A stretch of 64,000 nucleotides of DNA, taken from assembly GCA_029891345.1 (NCBI GenBank), contig CM056999.1, positions 31,058,418 to 31,122,417 on the forward strand. The letters run 5' to 3'. Made by a program: the position numbers and the translations under genes. The notes beneath the pieces are model-generated. The model saw only the letters and a program-made list of their open reading frames with translations, searched no databases and was not told where the DNA came from. This DNA comes from Dryococelus australis (taxonomy: Eukaryota; Arthropoda; Insecta; Phasmatodea; Phasmatidae). Positions within the stretch are counted from its first letter, which is position 1; the number at the start of each line of letters is the position of its first letter. This document shows, in pieces, positions 10,301-20,925 of this stretch.

Positions 10301-11541
10301 TGTTAGGCACAAAAGTCGGGGCTGCAGGAGTTAGGCAGTTGATGTGTGTGTGTCCAAGTGTGGTTGCCAATTACTTCCACCAACACCACCTCACACTGGA
10401 CTCCTTCACCGGGGCGGAGAAGGTTTGAGCTGCAGAGTGTTGGTTGCGGGAACTGCATGGTGTTGTCCCACTGGGGTAGGTTTCTCTGCACCAGAGCGCA
10501 ACACTCTCTGCACCACAACTATGAGTGGTGAGAGTTGAGCTCGCTAGCCCGCAAACCGATCCCACCGGGAGCGTACCTAGTGTCATGGCTCTAACGTTCC
10601 TCCCACCTGATGCAAGGAACGGGTGGCCTTCCAATATTGGTGAGGTGAGTGTCCAATGGTTACTGGTCTCCCCGGACTCCAAGAAGATCCCCTCCTAGGC
10701 ACCACAAAGTGAACGGTGAAGCGGGGTGCGAACGAGCCGGCAAGCCAACTTCCAAGGGACGGTATCCTAGTGTCGTGGCTCTACTGTTCACTGCGGGGCA
10801 GAGAATGAGTGACCTTCCAAGGATGTTCTGTTGTGTTGTACGTATAAGTTCGGTATGTTCAAACCCAGTCTCATGCTGATTCCTCCAGCTCCAATAATTC
10901 CACAAGGAAGGAACTCTGAGTGAAAGTCAAGAGATCTGGCACGATAGATCAGTGTTTATTGACCCTAAGGAAATAAACACAGATGGTAAAATGCTCTCCT
11001 AAATCCACACAGGCTAGGCATAAGGTGAACACCATATAGTAAACAGGAGAAGGCTCCCTGTGCAAATCTATAGAAGGCAGTAGCTAGTCCGTGTTGCATA
11101 CAATTATTCTTCGGTGCATACAATTATTCTTCTAGGTAGCATACGAGAAGATTTTCAGCCCCATGAGGTGAGAGGTCAAGTAATTGGAAAGATGAGAGAC
11201 TCGGCCCCAATAGCTGGAGTCATGAGATCAGGAGAGGAGATTGACAACAGAAGCAGAACTGACCATCCGGAGGCCGGCACTTCCTTTTATACTCCTCGGC
11301 CATCACTTCCTTCACTGGCATAGAGCGTTTGGAGAGAGGTTTAGCAGGTGCAAGCCCAGAGCCTAGATCTTTTGTGCAAGTGGGATAGTAGAAAGCAGTG
11401 GGATCTAGGCATCTTACTTGTGGCGGCACCCCACAGCACAATGCTGTACTCGCCACAGGCCTCTTGCATGGCCCCGGTGACTTATTGGGCGAAAATAAAT
11501 ATTATTATTAGGACGTCTGTCCCAGCCTGGTAGATACAACA
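10301..11541 (-). mobile_element. Gypsy element LTR (3' LTR relative to the minus-strand element)
   Basis: This 1.24-kb segment matches 20926-22225 along its length, in the same orientation; a 220-base sample (10901-11120 against its partner) shows about 7-8% differences plus small indels. On the minus strand it begins TGTTG and ends AACA. It carries TATAAAA at 11285-11291 and an AATAAA signal at 10955-10960 (both minus strand), in the order expected for an LTR promoter and polyadenylation site. It contains an internal degenerate duplication (about 10570-10640 and 10755-10830, GTGTCRTGGCTCTA...GACCTTCCAA) and a short tandem duplication at 11096-11133. No flanking target duplication could be seen. 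Confidence 0.85.
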
Positions 11542-12830
11542 ATCTTTCAGGCTGGCGGGTTGGAGCAGCGTGCGGCACTTTGGAGTGTAATATATGGGTG
11601 TCGCGAGAGGTATCCAGTGTCTGTGATAGCGCGTGGCCTTCTGATTATTGTGTGCCGACCTACATCAACAGCTGTAAGGTTTGGTTACTGACAATATGAT
11701 TCGTACGAATCTAAGGAAAGAGCACACACATTGGCCGAGTAAGTTCTCGACCCTTGGGAGCTGATTTTTATACAATATTATATAAAAGTAATTAAAAGAA
11801 AATATGCCCCAAAGCCCCACTAGCGAGGTGTGTTATCTAGCTAACTGCTGTGGCCACCTGGTGCGGTAGAGTATGTAGGCCCTGCCTTTGGCCTCCTTAT
11901 CTTAACGCAAAACAGAATTAGGTTGAAAAGAACTACGGGGTTTTGCACAGCCAAGACCTTCCGTCATATCATCTGTGCACTAAAGTGGGGAAGCGAATGT
12001 ATGGGTAAACGTGACAGTCTCACTTTACCATCTTACATCAACATAGAGAAGACACACAACCCTGGTCATGCAACAAAGAGAGCACTCAAGTTTGTAACAA
12101 ATTGAGATTAATCATTTTAATCTCACCACGTTCGTGTTGTCATATTACTGTCTTTATGTGGTTATAATTTTTACATTCATCGACTTATTGGAATTTCTAT
12201 TGACAAAGTTTACATAAACAGATACACAAGACCAAATTATTTACAACTTGATTAGTCTCCGACGTCACCAAGCGGTGATTCTGATATTGACAGTATTCTC
12301 AAAGCAAGTGAATTTACCGACACTTCTGATTATTAAAGCTACTCTAAACAAAGCCAATTATTGACAACCTAGTTAGTTTCAAACGTTACATGTCAATTCT
12401 GATATCAACAGTATTTTGAAAGCATAAAGATTTACTTTTCTGATTTACATTATCTGGACAAAGTTCAGTTATTTACAATAGGCTTTGTATAATTAGAACA
12501 TTACTTAATTTGCCCCTTATGTTTACTACATACATCAGTTATGCATAAATGGTTGCATGTTATCCCTTGCATTAAAACAACTTTCTTACTTTTAGAGTTT
12601 AGGCAACCACTAGCAAATTATTTTCAACAAAGGGAATTACGCTACAGTAAACTTTGTCATCCACACATCAACAAGAGGTGAAAGCAAAAGGTGTTATACA
12701 TAGGTACTTTAGCATTGATGCAATAAAGAAATATTTACATTATACATGTCATATCTTGTATGCCAGCAGCTGGCTTACTCACAGCTGTCCATTTCTGTAA
12801 CACAAGTTCACAGACATCAGATTAGTTTTA
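11542..12830. other. Non-coding interior of the Gypsy element or later insertion; degenerate tandem repeat
   Basis: No supported frame. Three diverged tandem units start at about 12228, 12350 and 12459. Each begins AA-x-CCAAWTATTKACAA-like, followed by TTGATTAG/CTAGTTAG and later TCTGATATYRACAGTATTYT and TTTACY...CTTTTCTGATT. The lack of gypsy-like coding suggests a separate insertion or non-coding 3' region. Confidence 0.4.
12228..12480. repeat. Degenerate tandem repeat, about 110-122 bp units
   Basis: Two nearly full units (12228-12349, 12350-12458) and the start of a third (12459) share the ordered blocks ATTATTKACAA, TCTGATAT, ACAGTATT and CTTCTGATTA/TTTCTGATTT. Divergence is high, so the duplication is old. 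Confidence 0.55.
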
Positions 12831-13218
12831 GAAGTACTACACTGCCCCATCTGCGTACGTCGACGGTACGCTTACACCGTCTAAGTGGGAGGTAATATTC
12901 GTTGCGCACTCACTCACTGTTGTATGTCGTAATGCAGAGCAGGACTTGCATCGTATCTTCATCACAAGCCTCCCCTGCTTTCTCAGAGCAACATGTGGCA
13001 GGGTAGGCCAGGCAAACTTTGTAGGTGGCACTCAGTACCGGCCTGGCACTGCAGCATCCTGGCAGGATTGATGAGGCAGCATGCATGGGCGTGGCAGGAA
13101 CTATAGTGTAGGCTTTCCCTGGCCCGTGGTCCAGGACTGGCCGTCGGGCGGTGTGAGCGAGCTGACAGGCTCTCTGTCCAGCGTGGATGCCAGCGAGGTT
13201 GCACCAAAGGCAGTGGTG

Positions 13219-14030
13219 CTACTGCTTTGGGGGAAGACGGCGTTGTGTTTGGGGACTGTGCAGACCCCCCCCCCCCCAATTGTCTGACGGTTGGTCCACT
13301 TCCCATGTGGACAAGGTATCCTGGGTGTCTGACTCTGCATAAGGTGACACTGGGGCTTCTGGTGCCATAAGAGGCAGGTCTTCTGACGGGTGTTCTTCTT
13401 CTGCTCCTCCGACTGAAGCAATGGCATCATCCGGGAGACATGTCCGTGGTTGCGGTTGTTCCCGACTCGAGGCAGACAGTGGTTCTTCCAAGTACTGCAC
13501 AGCCACCAGCACAAACTCAACAAGGGCCCTCATGATGGGGTCATCGAGATACACAGATCTGATAGGACCCTCGCTATCGGCCGGGGCGGTACGGAATGGT
13601 CCATCCGCACTTCCAGATGAGGCTGGAAGTTCCTTTTGCATGGGTGCATCTGTGGTCTGATTAGCCTCCGGAGAAAAATATATTTTCTTACTGGTTTGGG
13701 CCACACTGCTCGGTGTTTCTACCCTTTCAATAACAGGGTTTAGCGAGGGTTGCCACAGCCATTTCTGTGTCGTGTGGACTGCGCCAGCGGTCCACTTTCC
13801 CCCTCGGGTCCCCATTTTGGTTTTGAAATCTGTGGGGGTTGAGGGCATTGTACGGCTCCGGCCCCGGGGTTCTTGGCGTCCCCCTGGACCATGCTGGTGG
13901 CAGGCAGCTTGTTCCTTGAGAGCCGGTGATTACCTCTGGGGGCACCAGTTTATCTGTCTGTAGGGCGGTAGGAACCTGGGGTTAGGTTCATCCGGGTCTT
14001 CTGAGACTTCAGTGGTTATAGAGGCAGTTT
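13219..14030 (-). pseudogene. Proline-rich C-terminal or third frame of the Gypsy element
   Basis: A minus-strand frame of over 200 codons (13219-13848), with an overlapping continuation upstream to 14030 in another frame, encodes Pro/Glu/Ser-rich sequence (PEAPVSPYAES, ASSREQPQPRTC and similar). It lies downstream of the integrase part once the nested hAT element (14031-17665) is removed mentally, so it would be the C-terminal tail of Pol or a third ORF. It has no chromodomain, membrane segment or cysteine motif, so it is not an obvious env. A poly-C run at 13266-13277 near its end is a likely slippage point. Confidence 0.45.
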
Positions 14031-14389
14031 CCATGGTGGCCACAGGCTGGGCATAATAAAATTCCCCGACTTTTCCAGGTTTTCCAGGCCAAATTTTAAT
14101 TTTTTCCCTGGCTCTTGATGGCACGGTATATACAATTTCCGACAATCTTAACACATATCTTAAACATGGGCAAAATGGTATGTACTTCACCTACCTGTTA
14201 GTGTTCTCCATGTAGAGCTGAATGATAAATAACAATCCATACAACAGGAATAAAACACAGGTATTCCTTGTTTTTTCAAAGTAGAATTAGAGCCCACTAA
14301 AAATATATTATGAGTAACTGGCCAGGAGTATTCTGGGTCCTAATTAGGCCATAAAGCCTTGATTTCCTCTTCGATCAGGCTAATTTAAT

Positions 14390-16500
14390 TATTGGTTGTT
14401 TCCAACAGCATTTTTTTCTTATTTTCCAGTTCCTTGACGATTTCCTGTCTTCTTTTCTTCTCTCGCTCAGCATGCTATTCCACCTCCTTATTATTTGTTT
14501 GTTTCAGAGCCTCCGAATAACGAGATTGTGCATTACGAACAGAACGCACCTAACCCTTCGTAATACTCACTTTCTCCATACCACCTGCTGCTAACAATGT
14601 ATCATAAACCTGGCTAACAACAATCAGAGAAGCATCCGTTTGGTTTTCCACCAAGCACTCTTTATTAATGGAAAATCCTCTCTCAAGACTACCATTACCG
14701 AGTAAGAGAACAAAGACAAATTTCAAAAAAGAAACTCAGTTTTCATAATTCCCATCATCAGGGACAGAAGCCATCCACACGGTGTCCAACCTGCCTCTAG
14801 TTTTTTGTGAAATCACTCATTAGGTTCTTGGAAGTGCTGCAGGTTGCATGCTTTAAACTCCAGCTCAACATTGTCTGCCTTTGCACCGGACATCTAATTA
14901 TTCTGTACTAGCACATTCAGTGTAGACTAAAGACGTTTGTTCCTGATTGCAAACCAACAAAGGGATCCAAACATGAAATTCCTTTGGTAAGCAGGCACTT
15001 CAAAGGAGATATTTCAAGCAACCTGGTACAAAGCTTCTGAAAACAAATACGGCAATCAGCTTTATGTTCCTTGCAAAATGTCTGGTTTCACAAATCTTGT
15101 CATTGTATTCTTAATGACAGCACACAATAATTCATACAAAAGGTGCCAATGGAGCATCTGACTGAAATAGCGTAAAGAATCCTTCCAACTCCCTTGCTAC
15201 AGTCTGAAACAAAGCTAATTTAGCATTCAAAAGAGAATCTTTGAGAGCCTCGAATGCAATCTGAAAACTCCAAGTTGGGGCTTTCTTCTCCATGTTCACA
15301 TGCTTTACATATTCTCTAACACCAGGCAATATTGCTGCAGCTTTTTCAGCTACTCTGACATTTTCTAGCCATCTTATAGCACAAAATTTCTAAGGAAACA
15401 GGCTTGAAGATGAATAGTGACAGTAGTCAGTCCTGAGGGCAGGCACATTTTTTAACAAATATTATAAAGACCTCAAGAACTCTACAACATCCCACTGTGT
15501 TGCTTTTACTGCTGCTTTAAGTGCACAATATACATTATGAAGTCCATAGCTGCCAATGTAAAGAAGTACTGGGGAGGATGGTTCATATGAAACAGCATCT
15601 TTAAACTCACAAAGAAATTTAAAATTATTATTGGACCCGTCCATTGATATATGTAAAATCTTTTGCATATTTATTCCTGAAAAAACTTCTGTGAAAGACT
15701 GTAACAGGTAGTTTGCTGTGGAATGCCCCAAAAATTCAGATGAAAAATATCTGGAGAAAACTTGATTGGTTTGTGTATTCCAAAAGAGAACTGAAATATT
15801 CATTTGTCCTTTTTGAGCCACCTTATTTAACGACTCATTGAATCCTACAACAAGATGGTTACACTCCAAACATTGTTTTAGCAGTTCATTGTGGAAGTAT
15901 GGTGCTAAACCATATAGAATTACATGTCCCATTTTAATTCTTTGTAACTGCAGCCTGCTTGCAATAGCTGAATCAGGAAATTTTTTTTGAAAAAGAGGGA
16001 CACATGCACTTGCACCGCACAAAGAATTATACAACATAACAGTTTGCATGCACCACATAATTTCAGCTTCAGTAACTTACCCAAGAATAAGAAATTTATT
16101 TATCCTCTTTGGCGAGGTCTGCTCCAAATTTTTGTGGCCAATGATACTTGTGTTAGGCAGCTCTACATTAGTTGGTACCAGAGAAGACTGAGGTATGGTG
16201 CATGATGTTGAAGGAGAACTATTTTCTGTTAGAAAAGCATTAGGACTACTGCAATCTACTCGTGGAGTACTGCTAAAAAATGTCTTCAATGATTGTGAAG
16301 AACTGTTACATACCTGGGCTGTCTTGTGCTTAGTACCAGACGTGTGACTCTTGACAGCTTATTTGCCCATGTTGCTTAAAAGAAAATTAAGTTCTGCATA
16401 AATCACAAAATGCTAAGTCGCTGTCTTCTTTCACTGCCTTCAGCAATGAAAAGTCAGGATCCAAAAGCCAACTTTGCTTGAATAATGTCTTCTTCCCAGA
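14390..16500 (-). pseudogene. hAT transposase relic (BED-type finger, core, dimerisation domain)
   Basis: Read leftwards. About 16500-16330 gives a degraded zinc finger (WLLDPDFSLLKAVKED then CDLC and a frameshifted His pair), like the BED-type finger of this hAT group. 16289-16077 is a serine-rich linker. 16058-15462 is the core, with KKFPDSAIA, YGLAPYF, FNESLN, SEFLGHSTA and SMDGSNNNFKF, all typical of this family. 15329-15132 continues (YVKHVNMEKKAPTW...FTLFQSDAPLAPF). 14740-14390 gives the C-terminal dimerisation region (LGNGSLERGFSINKECLVEN). The conserved FDES motif reads FNES, so a presumed catalytic Asp is lost. Stops and frameshifts elsewhere confirm decay. Confidence 0.85.
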
Positions 16501-17644
16501 TATTGTGATTACAAGAGCATAGACACGTTAGAGTGACAAAATATGAAAAGCGATAGTAATAATTTTGTACTTTGATTTTTAAATCCGCTAAACCTGATGG
16601 AAATTACACTATTTCAGTAACACTGTTTCCAAGCCTTGCATATCACAATAAATTCTTAAAGAAGTACTTAGTTAGCATGTATTCTTGAAATTGTAGCAGG
16701 GCCCTTAGTCCACAACAGTCACGCCCCATTTAAGAAAGTAACCTTCGTAAATCTTGTTACATAAACACGAAGTTAAACACCAAACGTAATTATTAAACGG
16801 ACTGTGAAATTACGTGTGCAGTATTTATGTAACATCTGTAGCTTTACAAAAATTTGATGAAGAAATGTTACAGCCTTGCAGGTAAAAACACTACCGCACA
16901 AATAGAAAACAAGAAGCAGGTAGTGGACGCCATTGGCTTGCGCACACGTTTAGCACCAAATTGTGTATCCACATATTTATTTTTGACACATATGCATTAA
17001 TCTTTTAAACACAACCATTATTTCCACGTTTATGGCGAAAAATATAATTTGCAATTACATATTTTACATATATCGCCATCTGGAATATATAACACAAAAC
17101 CGAATGCACATATTAATAAAAATAATGAGCTGTGAACACGGAGCTTTGACAAAACTCTGTCGCTACTCGCTATCTTTCATAGTCAGCTTCCATGGCCTTT
17201 AGCAAGAGCTCACGTATCCAATTGGCATGGAACTAAATTTTACAATCAGCTCACATTTTTGTTCCAGCTTCAGAGTTGTGTTTCGAAAACTGAAATGTGT
17301 AGAATTACATTATTAAAAACAAATAAAATTTCCACTCATGGATTGCTGGAAAGGGATGGTTGTTTCAGATTGATCTGTGGCACGAAAATTAAGTAACTAT
17401 AATTTTTCTCCATACTTTTTTTCCCCCAAACTTGAAGACGATTGAGTTATACTGCTACGGCCGATACACAGTGATGCTTTTACACATATCGCGGGAGAAA
17501 TTTGAGCTGTTAATGCATTACTGCAATGTTCGTTTTATGAGAAATATCTTCAAGAAGCTGGTCTAATTGAAACAAATTCCAGCTTTTTACACAAATTCCC
17601 GGTTTTTCCCTGACCACCAAAATTCTCTGATAATTCCCAGTTTT
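16501..17644 (-). other. 5' non-coding part of the hAT element
   Basis: AT-rich, no frame longer than noise, lying between the zinc finger and the right terminal repeat. Presumed promoter and leader of the transposase gene. Nothing more can be supported. Confidence 0.45.
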
Positions 17645-18560
17645 CCCAGTCTGTGACCACCATGGGTCTCTTGTACTACGCTCTCCGGGTTCTTGTGCGG
17701 GAACAGCCGGATTTGTCCCCGTGTGGCATTGCGGATCCGCTCCCAGAGGTCCTCCACCCAATACACGTCCCGCCAACAGACCACCTGTATGGACCCCCCC
17801 ATTTGCTGGTGAAGCCCGCACTAATCTGTGTGTTGGCCTTGCTGAGTGGATGTAATGCAGGAGGACCGACTCGCCCATACTGAAGGTTCGGATGCCCATC
17901 CTAGGCTGTGGATATTTGTGTTGAATATATTGTTCCTGGGCTTCCCTTGCAGTGTCGGCTCAGACTAAGGCTGCCATACAAATGTCCTCAGGCTGTGGTA
18001 GTATGGACAGGGGAATTTTCCCACTGCCAGTTCCCAGGCCGGTGCAAGGTTGCTCCTAGCAGGAGTTGGCTCGGGCTGGCATTGGTGGCCTCTTTTGTCC
18101 TCCGTGGTAGGGCAAACAATATTCTTGGGATGTGTTTATCTCAGTGGTGGTGGTCATCTTCAAAGCTCAGACACAAAATTTTCTTTATTTCCTGGTTCCT
18201 TCATTCGGTATATACTGCAGGCGGCTGGCCACTTCTGAATGGTGAATTGTGTTCCGTTGTCCATTTGCAGACACTGAGAATAACCCCACAGAGGGAATAT
18301 CTCAAGTCTCAATTTCCCTATGATGTGGTGATTTTCCTGACGGTGTATGGGAAAGGCTTCTACCATGCGGGAAAACAGATCTGTGACGAGTAAATAGCGG
18401 TTGCCACGAGAGCTGCGGGGGTAGGAACACATCAAGTCTGCCGCTATGTCTGTCCACGGGGTCTGGGGCGTCGCAGCTTGGCCGTTAGAGGGGGTGCAGG
18501 GTATGCTTTCCCCCTGCAGCATTTCTCGCAGCTTCCCACTTATTGCCTGATATCTCTGCT
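17587..18560 (-). pseudogene. Gypsy integrase relic
   Basis: On the minus strand, 18522-18160 encodes the catalytic region: a WTDIAADL motif (first Asp), SSRGNRYLLVTDLFSRMVEAFP, then LQMDNGTQFT with the second Asp. The segment holding the third acidic residue is scrambled by frameshifts (about 18240-18160). 17899-17587 matches a C-terminal integrase region in two overlapping frames, including an ERIRNATRGQIRLFPHK stretch, and is cut at 17666 by the nested hAT element. The SSRGNRYLLV-x-TD-x-FSR signature places it in the Gypsy (Metaviridae) group. Inactive. Confidence 0.8.
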
Positions 18561-18762
18561 CATCCCATCCCAGATGTACTGGCCAGCTATATCCGCCAGA
18601 GATTTCTCAGGTAAACGGATTCTGGGTGATCGACACAGTAGTGGCAGATATTGGCATGGAGGGCTTTGGTTACCCAAATCCGCCATTTTGCTCCCTGTTG
18701 CCCATTGCGGGACCACACTACCTGTTTCGGATTTCAAAGCGTCTGGGGTGCGTTTGAAGCAG

Positions 18763-19245
18763 TCATTGGACTTCGGAGTTTTGCTGTTGGTGGGCAACTA
18801 TTTGGTCCCGGCTAATTCTTAGCTGTAACAAGCGCATCTGTTTTTCGGGGTTGACATCTGGTGGTTGAGGTTGTACCATGCGGTCCCACTTCATCAACTT
18901 TCTCGGCGAAGTCCAGGTCAGGTTGGTCGTCGGGCAAGTTGTTTGATTTCTCGGAACAATGTTGTACCTCAAAGTCAAATTCGATTAAGAACATGTCCCA
19001 TCGTCCCAGTTTTGCCACTGGAGCACCTTGCTATTGGTACAAAGGCTGAAGTGAGTCCCTTCTAAGTAGTACCTTTATTTTCACACTGCCCATATTACTG
19101 CCAAGCATTCTTGCTCGTTAATATGGTAGCATTGTTGTTTGCAGTCTTGCAGATGACCTTCTTGGTGAAGGATGGCCCCAAGGTTGTTTTGGCAGACGGC
19201 ATTTTGATCAGTGCAGACGATGGTGCCTTGACCTTCTTTTCTTGT
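18763..19245 (-). pseudogene. Gypsy reverse transcriptase end / RNase H relic
   Basis: Reading leftwards from about 19245 there is a TD-Q-N...LGAILHQEG stretch, then YHINEQECLAVIWAV, then a broken YYLEG...HF, and after a frameshift LGRWDMFLIEFDFEVQH followed by CSEKSNNLPDD. This is the conserved order of the RNase H part of Gypsy Pol. The polymerase palm with its YXDD box and the protease are absent: the sequence runs from gag almost straight into RNase H, so a deletion removed about 1 kb or more. Confidence 0.8.
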
Positions 19246-19322
19246 GTTTTCTCTGCTACCGCAGATTTACTTGTTTTCTGGCATTTTAGACAAGGTTGCG
19301 CCTGTAGGTTGTGCTCCAACTT

Positions 19323-20215
19323 TCATGCCCCGTCCACCAGCTCTTCTATATCTTGTGGCTTGGGTAAAATATTGAGATTACATAGCTGTGGTAGCAGCAT
19401 GCAGGTGATGTGCCGTATGCAAGATTCCTCGGTTTCCTCAGGGAAAATTCGTCGAACCTTTGGGCGGATGAATATTTCAGTCTCTTCCCTGAGGGTCTGT
19501 GCCCAGCTGTAGAACTCAGTGGTGAGGTTGGCCAATACCTCTTCACCAGTAAATTCCATAGTCAGCCTGTTTCGGAACTGTGTCCACTCTGTAATAAACT
19601 ACTCGTATTTTCCCCATCAGTCAAGTGCTCTACCCTTGAGGCGTGCTTGTGTGAGTTTAACCCACTGTTTTGGCAGAGTTCCTTGCTTTTGCAACTTCTT
19701 CTCCCAGTCTGCCAGAAAGGTGAGCGGATCTTCATAAGGCCGACCCGCTAAGTAGGGGATCTGAAGTTCCCCTGTTGAATGGCTCGGTTCTGTTTTCTGC
19801 CGTGTATGGGATTGTGGGGCCGGTATTCCATGGCCCGCTGACAGACATCACATCTATAGACTATTCCTGGTCGGGTCACCTGTTCGTCCGGCCTTCCAAT
19901 ACCAACGTGGTGGAATATCTTGGTGCATATAATGCACCTCACTGTGTATTTTCCTTGCCTGTGGCAAGACACCCAACTACAATATGCTGTCTGGCACTCC
20001 GGCAGTCCTCACTCACACCGGCATTCAAGGCCATCGGTATGGAGGACTATGTCTAGCCAGCCCAAACAGGCACCGTGGAACTGGTGGTGACAATGTGTGC
20101 ACTCAATTCTGTGCATCCCTTCTCCGGGGCATTCTGCCTTGGCACATTGGTTGCTAGGGATGGAGTCCATGGTTTCCTCTGAGTGCTCATGCGTTACCTC
20201 TTTGGTGTCTGACAT
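19323..20215 (-). pseudogene. Gypsy Gag with tandem PHD-like zinc fingers
   Basis: A genuine ATG at 20213-20215 opens a frame (to 20009) with CAKAECPGEGMHRIECTHC, HHQFHGACLGW and a closing C-R-C. The next frame (about 20010-19748) has a second cysteine/histidine set ending CIICTKIFHHVG...YRCDVC. The spacing C-x2-C, H-x4-C resembles a pair of PHD-type fingers, rather than the CCHC knuckles usual in Gag. 19750-19323 then encodes a retrotransposon-gag-like helical region (LTFLADWEKKLQKQG; then TTEFYSWAQTLREE). Separate short frames show frameshifts near 20005 and 19560. Acting as RNA or chromatin binder is inference. Confidence 0.65.
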
Positions 20216-20925
20216 TGTTGGGGTTACTCAAGCACAACTGGGTGTTTTTCGACTCCCAGAAGTCTGGTCTGGGCTTAAATTTGAGCCCCGACTAGTTCTC
20301 TCACCTTGGGGTTGTGCTGGCCTGGTTTGGCCTAATTTGTTTCCAAATTACGACAGGCGCCCCACGTTGTAAACAAAAAGTACACTCCTTTGATGCATGA
20401 CAATCCCTGTCTTAGGTGACTTACTCCACGCTATGTGAATTACGTCTCCAGGTTGCTATTCGTCTCAGGGCACTGGGACCAGCCCAGAGTAAAGCATTGG
20501 CCTGGTTGGCCGTCGACATGGTACGAAGTCGGATTCAGTGAGTTTCATCCGGTGTGGAGCGGGTTTAGGTTATGGTGCAGTGGGGTGGCATGACTGTTCG
20601 ATGGGTGGCTGTACTGCCCCTGTTCCCACTACCTGGGTGGCACTCGACTGGGGGATGGTGTGTGCATGTGAGGTGCTAGGTTGTGGTTCTGGTATGTGGT
20701 GGACCTCTTGCCAAACAGTGCTTTCTGCAAATTTGGTAGATGACTCTAACAAATCCACGGGCACGATGGTTGGTACAGGAACGGTGAAACGTCACAGCAG
20801 CGCAGCCGGTTCACGTGGAATCAGCAGTCCGAACCCGCTAGGAAGGTTATGTAGCTCCTGTGTATTCTTTGAGATAGCACTCGCCTTCTTGGCTTGTCTC
20901 TCAACTCCACCCCTTGGGTATAAGG
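20216..20925 (-). other. Leader and possible N-terminal gag part of the Gypsy element
   Basis: Between the 5' LTR and the finger-bearing frame. A 64-codon minus-strand frame at 20570-20764 is proline/serine-rich (HIPEPQPSTSHAH) and could be an N-terminal Gag segment. No primer-binding site that I recognise follows the LTR end. Confidence 0.4.

Larger units (their letters stand above)
14031..17665 (-). mobile_element. hAT-type DNA transposon nested in the Gypsy element
   Basis: Terminal inverted repeats of 21 bases (14031-14051 and 17645-17665) agree at 19 positions; they begin CCATGGTGG and include a CACAGRCTGGG core. Just inside each end are short CCAGGTTTTCC/TTCCCGGTTTTTCCC-like blocks. 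A minus-strand hAT transposase relic fills the middle. The element splits the Gypsy integrase C-terminus from the downstream proline-rich frame. An 8-bp direct target duplication is expected but not clear: the flanks read as part of the inverted repeat, so the exact termini are uncertain. Confidence 0.75.

Noticed and set aside
13081..13963. Plus-strand frames opposite the Gypsy proline-rich region
   Set aside because: Shadows of the minus-strand frame in GC-richer sequence.
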